Positions 26,530 through 33,790 of a stretch of DNA of 64,000 nucleotides are shown in pieces. Numbering within the stretch: position 1 is the first letter of the stretch; the number at the start of each line of letters is the position of its first letter. The notes under the pieces are model-generated. The model was not told the origin of the DNA, made no database searches, and saw only the letters and a program-made list of their open reading frames with translations. A program made the translations under genes and the position numbers. Source of the DNA: Sphingomonas albertensis (lineage in GTDB: Bacteria > Pseudomonadota > Alphaproteobacteria > Sphingomonadales > Sphingomonadaceae); the NCBI RefSeq assembly GCF_014358075.1, contig NZ_JACONT010000019.1:1-64000 (forward strand). Direction: 5' to 3'.

Positions 26530-28146
26530 ATGCTCCGCATCACCGACCTCAAGCTCCCGCTCAACCACGCCGACGAGGCGCTCCCCGCCGCGATCCGCGA
26601 TCGCCTGCGGGTAACCCCGCGCGACCTGATCCGCTACACGATTGCCCGCCGAGCGCATGATGCGCGCGACAAGATGGACATCCAGCTCGTCTATTCGGTC
26701 GACGTCACGCTGAAGAACGAGGGCACGGTGCTCACGCGCTTCCGCAAGGATCGCCACGTCCAGCGCACGCCTGATACAGGGTACCGCTTCGTCACCAAGG
26801 GCGGCGCGAGCTACACCGGCCCGCGCCCCGTGGTCGTCGGCGCAGGGCCGTGCGGGTTGTTCGCCGGCCTGATCCTCGCGCAGATGGGCTTCCGCCCAAT
26901 CATTCTCGACCGCGGCAAAGTCGTCCGCGAGCGCACCAAGGACACCTGGGGCCTCTGGCGCAAAAGTGTCCTCAACCCCGAATCCAACGTTCAGTTCGGC
27001 GAGGGCGGCGCCGGCACCTTCTCCGACGGCAAGCTCTGGAGCCAGATCAAGGACCCGCGTCATCTCGGCCGCAAGGTCCTGACCGAGTTCGTGAAAGCCG
27101 GTGCGCCGCCCGAAATCCTGACCGAAGCACACCCGCATATCGGCACCTTCCGCCTCGTCACGATGGTCGAGAGCATGCGCGAGACGATCGAGGCGCTTGG
27201 TGGCGAATACCGCTTCTCGACCCGCGTCGACGGTCTCGACATCGTCGAGGAAGCCGGCACGCGCCAACTCCGCGGTCTCCATCTCAGTACCGGCGACTAT
27301 CTCGAAGCCAACCACGTCGTCTTCGCGGTCGGCCACAGCGCGCGCGACACGTTCGAGATGCTGCATGCGAAGGGCGTATACGTCGAGGCCAAGCCCTTCT
27401 CGATCGGCGTCCGCATCGAGCATCCGCAATCGTGGATCGACGAGGCGCGGTTCGGCCCCTGCGCAGGCCACCCCGATCTCGGAGCCGCGGCGTACAGCCT
27501 GTCGCATCACTGCAAAAACGGGCGGACGGTATACAGCTTCTGCATGTGCCCCGGCGGTACCGTCGTCGCAGCGACCTCCGAAGAAGGTCGTGTCGCCACG
27601 AACGGCATGAGCCAATATTCGCGCAACGAACGCAATGCGAACTCGGGGATCGTCATCGGCATCGACCCCGAGCGCGACTATCCCGGCCATCCGCTTGCGG
27701 GGATCGAGTTGCAACGCCAATGGGAATCGCGCGCCTATGTCGCCGGCGGCTCGAACTACAAGGCGCCCGCGCAACGTATCGGCGACCTGCTCGCGGGCCG
27801 CGCCTCGACCGCGCTCGGCTCGGTGATCCCGTCGTACAAGCCCGGCGTGCACATGACGGATTTGTCCGAATGCCTACCCGAGTTTGCGATCACCGCACTG
27901 CGCGAGGCGCTGCCCGCGTTCGGCCGCGAGATCCCCGGTTACGATCATCCCGACGCCGTGCTGACCGGGGTGGAGACGCGCACCTCGTCCCCAGTGAGGA
28001 TTACGCGCGGCGACGATTTCGTCAGTCTCAACACCGCCGGCCTGTTCCCGGCGGGCGAAGGCGCTGGCTATGCGGGCGGAATTCTCTCGGCAGCGGTCGA
28101 CGGCATCAAGGTCGCGGAAGCGGTCGCGTTGAGCTTGATGGCCTGA
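26530..28146 (+). CDS. NAD(P)/FAD-dependent oxidoreductase (COG2509 family)
   Basis: A 538-residue flavoprotein. About 90 residues of N-terminal domain precede the FAD motif VVVGAGPCGLFAGLILAQMG. FGEGGAGTFSDGKL, FAVGHSARDTFEML and the C-terminal GLFPAGEGAGYAGGI are hallmarks of the uncharacterised FAD-dependent dehydrogenases in COG2509. The HHCKNGRTVYSFCMCPGG segment has paired cysteines. Substrate is unknown. ATG 26530 is the first start after cobO in the divergent gap. A cobalamin link is possible from position but not supported by motif. Confidence 0.86.
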   Translation: MLRITDLKLPLNHADEALPAAIRDRLRVTPRDLIRYTIARRAHDARDKMDIQLVYSVDVTLKNEGTVLTRFRKDRHVQRTPDTGYRFVTKGGASYTGPRPVVVGAGPCGLFAGLILAQMGFRPIILDRGKVVRERTKDTWGLWRKSVLNPESNVQFGEGGAGTFSDGKLWSQIKDPRHLGRKVLTEFVKAGAPPEILTEAHPHIGTFRLVTMVESMRETIEALGGEYRFSTRVDGLDIVEEAGTRQLRGLHLSTGDYLEANHVVFAVGHSARDTFEMLHAKGVYVEAKPFSIGVRIEHPQSWIDEARFGPCAGHPDLGAAAYSLSHHCKNGRTVYSFCMCPGGTVVAATSEEGRVATNGMSQYSRNERNANSGIVIGIDPERDYPGHPLAGIELQRQWESRAYVAGGSNYKAPAQRIGDLLAGRASTALGSVIPSYKPGVHMTDLSECLPEFAITALREALPAFGREIPGYDHPDAVLTGVETRTSSPVRITRGDDFVSLNTAGLFPAGEGAGYAGGILSAAVDGIKVAEAVALSLMA

Positions 28147-28190
28147 CGCCCGCAACGAATTTCATCACCGCCCCGGTGATCCATGTACCA

Positions 28191-28290
28191 CCCCCGGCGA
28201 AGGCCGGGGCCCAATTGGGGGACATCAATTGGGAGACTACTCTAGGTTACCGCAACCTCTCCAATTGGGGCCCCGGCCTTCGCCGGGGTA
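28191..28290. repeat. Inverted repeat, family C
   Basis: Left arm 28191-28221 contains CCCCCGGCGAAGGCCGGGGC then CCAATTGGGGG, and right arm 28261-28290 is its inverted copy CCAATTGGGGCCCCGG then CCTTCGCCGGGG. Each arm is itself self-complementary (GGCC and CCAATTGG centres). It separates convergent genes. A second copy is at 29.13-29.23 kb. Confidence 0.82.
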
Positions 28291-28342
28291 ATTATCGTGT
28301 TCGAACGGGAAGGCCGCAGAACCGTCCCGGAAGACGAATACA

Positions 28343-29014
28343 TCACTTCGTCCGGTCAGGCCTCGTCTTGATCAGCCAGGCCCGCGGCAACCCCGTCGGC
28401 TTCGCCACCCCGTCCAAACGTCGCGCGCTGACCAGCGTGACGCGCTTCAGGATCATCTGGTCCTTGAACGCGTCCATTCCACCGCCGGTCGGCTTGGCAA
28501 GGATGCGTTTCACCACGTTCATCCCCCCGACGACGTGCCCGAACGCCGCATAGCCCGGGTAGCCCGCGCGTGCGTCCATCGCCGGCGCCGGGCCGATGGT
28601 GATGAAGAAATTGCCGCCCGCCGACGCCGGAGTCATCCCGCGGGCCATCGAGATCGTCGCGTCGAGATGCTTGATCCCGGTCATCGCGGTCGTCTCGAGC
28701 GGGAACGGCGGCAGGATGCGGCGGGCATCGGTGCGGATCCCCCCCTGGATAAAGCCAAGCTTCGGCGACCATTTCTGACGGCTCGCGCGGTAGAAGTCGG
28801 TCCCGTCGAAGCGCCCGTCATCGACATAGGCCAGGAAATTCGCGGTCGTCTTCGGCGCATGGCGGGTGTCGAGCGCCAGCAATATCGGCCCCTCCGAGGT
28901 CACGAAGCGGACACGGACGATGCCGGGCTTCGGTCCTGCGCGGTTCGGCTTTTGTGCAGATCCCGCCGTAGCGAGCGCCGCAACGGCCATCAGCCCAATC
29001 ATCCAATGCCGCAT
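28343..29014 (-). CDS. Cyclophilin-type peptidyl-prolyl cis-trans isomerase, exported
   Basis: A 223-residue protein with a signal peptide (MIGLMAVAALATAGSAQ) and a cyclophilin domain: EGPILLALDTRHAPKTTANF, FDGTDFYRAS with the catalytic arginine, GFIQGG, SMARGM, GGNFFITIG and FGHVVGGMNVV. It would accelerate proline isomerisation in periplasmic proteins. FYR replaces the more common FHR. The C-terminal 40 residues are basic and not part of the fold. Confidence 0.9.
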   Translation of the reverse strand: MRHWMIGLMAVAALATAGSAQKPNRAGPKPGIVRVRFVTSEGPILLALDTRHAPKTTANFLAYVDDGRFDGTDFYRASRQKWSPKLGFIQGGIRTDARRILPPFPLETTAMTGIKHLDATISMARGMTPASAGGNFFITIGPAPAMDARAGYPGYAAFGHVVGGMNVVKRILAKPTGGGMDAFKDQMILKRVTLVSARRLDGVAKPTGLPRAWLIKTRPDRTK

Positions 29015-29128
29015 CTTTGGTCACTCACGCCTTTACCGATCGAGGCCGGCTAGCGGTCGGGGTGGGGCGAAGCAAGCGAGGGTGATCAAGGGTGTGGTTG
29101 GATCGACGGTCGTTGCGGCGCTGAGCAA

Positions 29129-29226
29129 CACCACCCCGGCGCAGGCCGGGGCCCAATTGGGGCAAAGTATCGCCCGCCATTACTGCGGCCTTGCCGATTG
29201 GGCCCCGGCCTCCGCCGGGGTGGTGG
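29129..29226. repeat. Inverted repeat, family C, second copy
   Basis: Left arm 29129-29164 (CACCACCCCGGCGCAGGCC then GGGGCCCAATTGGGG) and right arm 29195-29226 (CGATTGGGCCCCGGCC then TCCGCCGGGGTGGTGG) form a long hairpin in the 250-base gap between the isomerase and zinc-finger genes. Sequence agrees closely with the 28.2 kb copy. Confidence 0.8.
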
Positions 29227-29265
29227 TACACGCGTATAAACCGACGCAAACAAAGCCTACCGTCG

Positions 29266-29571
29266 TCAAACATACCGCGGGATAGGCCCCCATTGCGGCG
29301 TCTGGTCGGGCAGGTCGACCATCGTCTCGTCGACGAAACACCAGCCCCATCCCTCGGGCGGATCATAGCCCTCGATGATCGGATGGTGCGTCGCCCGGTA
29401 GTGCGCGGTCGCGTGGCGGTGCGGGGAATCGTCGCAGCACCCGACATGCCCGCATGCCCGGCACAACCGCAGATGCACCCATTCGCTGCCGATCCGCAGG
29501 CAGTCCTCGCACCCCTTGGCGCTTGGTGTGACCGACCGGATCGTGTCCCTGTGCGTACAGCCGTCACTCAT
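29266..29571 (-). CDS. UBP-type zinc finger protein
   Basis: A 101-residue protein that is essentially one UBP-type zinc finger, the domain that binds the C-terminus of ubiquitin in eukaryotes. Potential ligands are C5, H7, C21, C24, C37, C40, C45 and histidines around 51-62, with the conserved CRACGHVGCCDDSP core. Bacteria have no ubiquitin, so the partner is unknown. Its start overlaps the stop of the cNMP-thioredoxin-reductase-like gene (ATGA), and it is the last of four linked genes, suggesting a partner role with that reductase. Confidence 0.88.
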   Translation of the reverse strand: MSDGCTHRDTIRSVTPSAKGCEDCLRIGSEWVHLRLCRACGHVGCCDDSPHRHATAHYRATHHPIIEGYDPPEGWGWCFVDETMVDLPDQTPQWGPIPRYV

Positions 29572-31232
29572 GACGCCGCCCGTTCAGCCATGTCCGCCAG
29601 AGCGACATGGACCTGCGCAACCACCGCCGCCCCCTCGCCGACCGCCGCCGCCACTCGCTTGGTCGAACCTGCGCGCACGTCACCGATCGCGAACACGCGC
29701 GCCCGGCTCGTCTGCAGCGCGAGGGTGGCTTTGCCGGTGACGATGAAACCCTTGCCGTCGGTGTCGACGCAGCCTTGCAGCCAGCCGGCATTGGGATCGG
29801 CACCGATGAACAGGAAAAGATGCCGCATCGCGCATTGTTTGGTCGAGCCGTCTGGTTGGCGGAACGTCGCCCCGCTCAGCCCGGTCGCGCGGTCGCCTTC
29901 CAACCCGACGATCTCCGTGCCGACATGCAGGGTGACGTTGGGCAGCGCCGCGATCCGGTCGATCAGGTATTTCGACATCGTCGCCGCCAGCGGCCGTCGC
30001 ACGATCAGGTGCAGATGCTTCACGCGGGGCGCCAGGAAAACCACCGCCTGCCCCGCCGAATTGCCACCGCCGACCAGCGCCACCTCCTCGCCCTCGCACA
30101 ACCGCGCCTCGATCGGTGACGCCCAATAGGACACGCCTGCGCCTTCGAACATTGCGAGATCGGGGATATCGGGTCGGCGATAGCGCGCACCCGACGCGAC
30201 GATCACGGTCCGCGACCGGACCCGCTTGTCATCCGGCAACGCGAGAACCAGCGGATCGTCCGCCGGCCGCGCGTCATCGCAGTCGAGCCGTGCGACCTCC
30301 AGCGGCACCGCGATCTCCGCCCCGAACTTCAACGCCTGGTTGAACGCACGGCCCGCCAGCGCCTGCCCGGATATACCGGTCGGAAACCCCAGGTAATTCT
30401 CGATCCGCGCGGACGCCCCAGCCTGTCCCCCGATCGCGCGCTCGTCGAGCACGACGACCGACAGCCCTTCGGACGCGGCATACACCGCCGCCGCCAGTCC
30501 CGCCGGTCCCGCCCCGACGATCGCGACGTCGTACACGATTGCCGGATCGAGATCGGGCGTGATCCCGAGGCATGCCGCAACCTCGACGTCGGTCGGTCGC
30601 TTGAGCACCGTTCCGTTCGGACACACGACCAGCGGCAGATCGGCGCGCAACACGCCGATCCGCTCGACCAGCGCGCGCCCTTCCTCGTCCGACGCGGCGT
30701 CGAGCACGATGTTGGGATAGCCCGACCGCGTGAGGAACCCTTGCAACCGGACGATATCCGCACTGCCCGGAACGCCGACGATCACCGTCCCGCCGCTGCC
30801 CTGTTCGATCAGCCCGACACGGCGCAGGATCAAGGCGCGCATCACGACCTCGCCGACGTCGGCAGAGCCGACCATCAGCGCGCGCAGATGGGCTGGATCG
30901 AACGGCAGCGCGGTGCAGCCATTGCTGCCGGCGCGGCCACCCGCGATCGACGGGCGTCCCGCGAGCTGGTTCACTTCACCGGTGATCTGACCGACGCCAT
31001 GTGAGGTGATCGGGGTTTCGTGCGTCAGCCCGTCGCGGCGTATGACCTCGATCGATCCTGCCAGCACCAGCCATGCCGGCGCCCCCAGCTCACCGATCGC
31101 ATAGACGTGTTCGTCCGCCGCGAACGTCCGAGCCGGACCGCTCGCGAACCGCTTGGCCGTCTCGATCTGCTCGGCGTCGAGCACCGGAAACATCTGATGC
31201 TCGCGCGAGGCGACGCTGTCGCTCGGGGTCAT
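29568..31232 (-). CDS. cNMP-binding / thioredoxin-reductase-like FAD oxidoreductase lacking CxxC
   Basis: A 554-residue three-part protein. Residues about 15-130 are a cyclic-nucleotide-binding-like barrel, 148-222 resemble a thioredoxin-like domain (VIVGVPGSADIVRLQGFL, one cysteine in LVVCPNG), and 233-550 are a thioredoxin-reductase fold with VGAGPAG (239-245), VGGGNSAGQAV (387-397) and FAIGDVR. Where true thioredoxin reductases have a redox CxxC, this has YWASPIEARLC (369-379), so it cannot run the classical dithiol reaction. It overlaps the zinc-finger gene downstream and the disulfide-reductase gene upstream, one operon. Confidence 0.88.
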   Translation of the reverse strand: MTPSDSVASREHQMFPVLDAEQIETAKRFASGPARTFAADEHVYAIGELGAPAWLVLAGSIEVIRRDGLTHETPITSHGVGQITGEVNQLAGRPSIAGGRAGSNGCTALPFDPAHLRALMVGSADVGEVVMRALILRRVGLIEQGSGGTVIVGVPGSADIVRLQGFLTRSGYPNIVLDAASDEEGRALVERIGVLRADLPLVVCPNGTVLKRPTDVEVAACLGITPDLDPAIVYDVAIVGAGPAGLAAAVYAASEGLSVVVLDERAIGGQAGASARIENYLGFPTGISGQALAGRAFNQALKFGAEIAVPLEVARLDCDDARPADDPLVLALPDDKRVRSRTVIVASGARYRRPDIPDLAMFEGAGVSYWASPIEARLCEGEEVALVGGGNSAGQAVVFLAPRVKHLHLIVRRPLAATMSKYLIDRIAALPNVTLHVGTEIVGLEGDRATGLSGATFRQPDGSTKQCAMRHLFLFIGADPNAGWLQGCVDTDGKGFIVTGKATLALQTSRARVFAIGDVRAGSTKRVAAAVGEGAAVVAQVHVALADMAERAAS

Positions 31233-32608
31233 CGCGGCGCCACCGGTTCGAGGCCGAGCAACAGCGTCGGGATCAGTTCGGACACGGTCGGATGGATCGG
31301 CACCGCCCAGCGGAGCGCCGACACCGGCTGATCCGCGTTCATCATGTCGAGTATCCCATGGATCGCTTCATCGCCGCCAGTGCCGAGAATTGCCGCGCCC
31401 AGGATCCGCTGTGTCTCCGCATCCGCGACGATCTTCATGAACCCCCTGGTTTCGCCCTTCTCGATCGCGCGTCCGACCCGCGTCATCGGCCGCGTCGAGA
31501 CGAGGATCGGTCGCCCGCTCTCCTCCGCCTGCGTCTCGGTCATCCCGACCCGGCCGAGTGGGGGATCGATGTAGAGCGCGTAGCCGAGCAGCCGCTGGCC
31601 CAGCGTCCGATCGTCACCGTCGAGCAGGTTCGCAGCGACGATCTCGAAGTCGTTATACGCGGTATGCGTGAACGCGCCGCGTCCGTTGCAGTCGCCCAGC
31701 GCCCATATTCCCGGCACGTTGGTCTGAAGCAGATCGTCGACGATCACATACCCCTTCGCGTCGGTCGCGATCCCGGCGAGGTCGAGGCCGAGATCGTCGG
31801 TGTTCGGTCGCCGACCGACCGCGAGCAGCACGTGACTGCCGACCACCACCGGTTCGCCCGCCGAGCAATCGACCGATACCGCGACGCCGCCGTCGTGCGC
31901 CGCGAACGCGATGCAGTTCGCCCCGGTGCGCACCGTGACGCCCTCGTCCTCCAGGATCGCGCGGACCGCGTCGGAGACGTCGGCATCCTCGTGCGCGATC
32001 AGCCGCTCGCTGCGCTCGACCACCGTCACCGCCGCGCCGAACCGGCGATACATCTGCGCGAATTCCAACCCGATATAGCTCCCGCCGACGATGACGAGAT
32101 GCTCGGGCACCGTGTCCAGCGCGACCATGTCGGTATTGTCGAGATGCGACACGTCGCCGACGCCGGGCATGTCGGGCACGCTCGCCCGGCCGCCGACGTT
32201 GAGGAAAATGCGCGGGGCGGACAGTTCCTCGCCGTCGACCGCGATCGTTCCCGGGCCGGTGAACCGCGCATGCCCCCGCAGCAGGGTAAGCCCCGCCATC
32301 CCCTCCAACCACGTCTCGTTCCCGGTCCGCGCGTCCATCACGACTTTTCGCGCCCGCGCCGCTACCGCGGGCATGTCGATCGAAATTTCACCCGTCCGCA
32401 CGCCGAACTCCGCAGCCCGGCCCGCCAGATGCGCGGCGTACGCGCTGGCGACGAGCGTCTTGGTCGGCATGCAGCCGGTATTGACGCAGGTGCCGCCGAC
32501 CAGCTTCCGCTCGATCAACGCGACGGTCATTCCGGCCGCGGTCAGTCGTCCGGCGAGTGGTGGCCCGGCCTGCCCCGCGCCGACGATGATCGCATCGAAC
32601 CGACGCAT
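31229..32608 (-). CDS. Pyridine nucleotide-disulfide oxidoreductase (mercuric-reductase-like)
   Basis: A 459-residue class I flavin disulfide reductase. FDAIIVGAGQAGPPLAG binds FAD, GGTCVNTGCMPTKT gives the redox pair C41/C46, GGSYIGLEFAQMYRRFG binds NAD(P)H, and IWALGDCNGRGAFTHTAYND closes the FAD site. The C-terminal HPTVSE supplies the His-Glu base of the dimer partner. It lacks the N-terminal heavy-metal domain and C-terminal cysteines of true MerA, so mercury resistance is unlikely. It overlaps genes on both sides by one to four bases. Confidence 0.9.
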   Translation of the reverse strand: MRRFDAIIVGAGQAGPPLAGRLTAAGMTVALIERKLVGGTCVNTGCMPTKTLVASAYAAHLAGRAAEFGVRTGEISIDMPAVAARARKVVMDARTGNETWLEGMAGLTLLRGHARFTGPGTIAVDGEELSAPRIFLNVGGRASVPDMPGVGDVSHLDNTDMVALDTVPEHLVIVGGSYIGLEFAQMYRRFGAAVTVVERSERLIAHEDADVSDAVRAILEDEGVTVRTGANCIAFAAHDGGVAVSVDCSAGEPVVVGSHVLLAVGRRPNTDDLGLDLAGIATDAKGYVIVDDLLQTNVPGIWALGDCNGRGAFTHTAYNDFEIVAANLLDGDDRTLGQRLLGYALYIDPPLGRVGMTETQAEESGRPILVSTRPMTRVGRAIEKGETRGFMKIVADAETQRILGAAILGTGGDEAIHGILDMMNADQPVSALRWAVPIHPTVSELIPTLLLGLEPVAPR

Positions 32609-33087
32609 CAGAGCGACGTCACCACCAGTACCGCACCGAGGATCGCGACCGCATCCTCGATCAGCGCCGCCGGACGATCGTTACCGAACGCCGCCGCCAT
32701 CCGCGCGCGCACCGCGGCCCCGCCATAGGTACCGATCACCGCGCCCAGCACGCCCAGTCCCAGCCCGAGCAACGGTGCGGCGACCCCGTAGCCGATCGCC
32801 GCGCCCGACAGTCCGCCGGTGACGATGCGCGCGGCGACCTGCGACGGTACCTTGCGGCTCGGCGTCGAGGGCAATTGGTCGGTGACGAGTTCGACAGCCG
32901 CCAGCAGCGTGAATATCCACGGCGTGAACTGCCACCCGAGGAACGCCAGCCACGTTCCCTGCAACGGCAGCGCACCCCGGCTGGCGGCCCAGGCGACTGC
33001 GGCCGGCGCCATCATCGCGCGCAACCCCGCGACAATACCGATGACCAGTGCGAGGAGGAGTCCGTGGACGAGCGGTGGAACGAGCAT
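32608..33087 (-). CDS. DUF4126 family membrane protein
   Basis: A 159-residue protein with three or four hydrophobic segments (LLLALVIGIVAGLRAMMAP, WLAFLGWQFTPWIFTLLAAV, GAAIGYGVAAPLLGLGLGV, ALIEDAVAILGAVLVV). GLRAM and the small-residue-rich EDA segment match DUF4126, of unknown function. It is the first gene of the operon that continues into the two flavoproteins and the zinc finger, and its stop shares one base with the next start. Confidence 0.82.
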   Translation of the reverse strand: MLVPPLVHGLLLALVIGIVAGLRAMMAPAAVAWAASRGALPLQGTWLAFLGWQFTPWIFTLLAAVELVTDQLPSTPSRKVPSQVAARIVTGGLSGAAIGYGVAAPLLGLGLGVLGAVIGTYGGAAVRARMAAAFGNDRPAALIEDAVAILGAVLVVTSL

Positions 33088-33217
33088 GGCAGTCTCCGAT
33101 CCGGTGAGGCCTCGATCGTCCCACGCGCCGCCACCAACGTCAAATCGTTACGCGCCCGATATGGGTCTGAAACGCCGTTCTTCGTCGAGTCTCAGGCGCT
33201 CGCGCCGCGTCGGCGCG

Positions 33218-33736
33218 TTATTTCGCCGCGGTCGCCTCGATCTCGACCAGGAACGCCGGCGCTGCCAGTGCGGCCACCTGCACGGTCGAGCGTGCGACCG
33301 TAGTCGGGTTCTCTGCCGTGCCGAAGAACATCTTGAAGGCATCGTTCATGCCGGCAAAGTCCATCTTGCCGCCGAGCTTGGGATCGCCTGCGACGAACAC
33401 GGTCAGCTTGATGATGTCGCGCATCGCATAGCCCTGCGCCGCCAGGATCGTCTTGATCTTGGTGAACACGCTGATCGTCTGCGTCTTGGTGTCGCCGAAA
33501 TCGGCGATCGTCAGCTGCGCCGGCAGCGTCTTGCTGGTCGGGTCGATCGGTGCGGCGAGCTGCCCGCTCAGGTACAGCATCTTGGCGCCCGCCGGGACGG
33601 TGACCCCCTGGAGGATCAACCCCGGGGGCGTGTTGGCGTGGCGGACGATCGCGGTTTCAGGCGTCTGCGCGCTCGCGACCGATGCACCGGCCAGGGCGGT
33701 GAACAGAGCGAGCGATGTAACGAAGGTCTTCGACAT
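33218..33736 (-). CDS. Exported RidA (YjgF/YER057c) family protein
   Basis: A 172-residue protein with a clear signal peptide (TSLALFTALAGASVASA) and a RidA domain. It has LYLSGQLA, the FTKIKTILAAQGYAMRDIIK helix, KLTVFVAG, and the C-terminal ARSTVQVAALAAPAFLVEIE, whose arginine is the substrate-carboxylate ligand of active RidA deaminases. RidA normally hydrolyses reactive imine/enamine intermediates in the cytosol; a periplasmic copy is notable. AGAGGA precedes the ATG. It follows the TonB-receptor gene by 54 bases, and a secreted amine oxidase gene lies upstream, so it may clear imines made there. Confidence 0.9.
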   Translation of the reverse strand: MSKTFVTSLALFTALAGASVASAQTPETAIVRHANTPPGLILQGVTVPAGAKMLYLSGQLAAPIDPTSKTLPAQLTIADFGDTKTQTISVFTKIKTILAAQGYAMRDIIKLTVFVAGDPKLGGKMDFAGMNDAFKMFFGTAENPTTVARSTVQVAALAAPAFLVEIEATAAK

Positions 33737-33790
33737 GGATATCCTCTCGTGAAGACCGGGCGCCGAAAGGATCCGGCGCCCGGCAGATAA

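Noticed and set aside
31229..32608. Mercuric reductase (merA)
   Set aside because: No N-terminal metal domain, no C-terminal cysteine pair and no mer genes nearby; generic disulfide reductase is safer.
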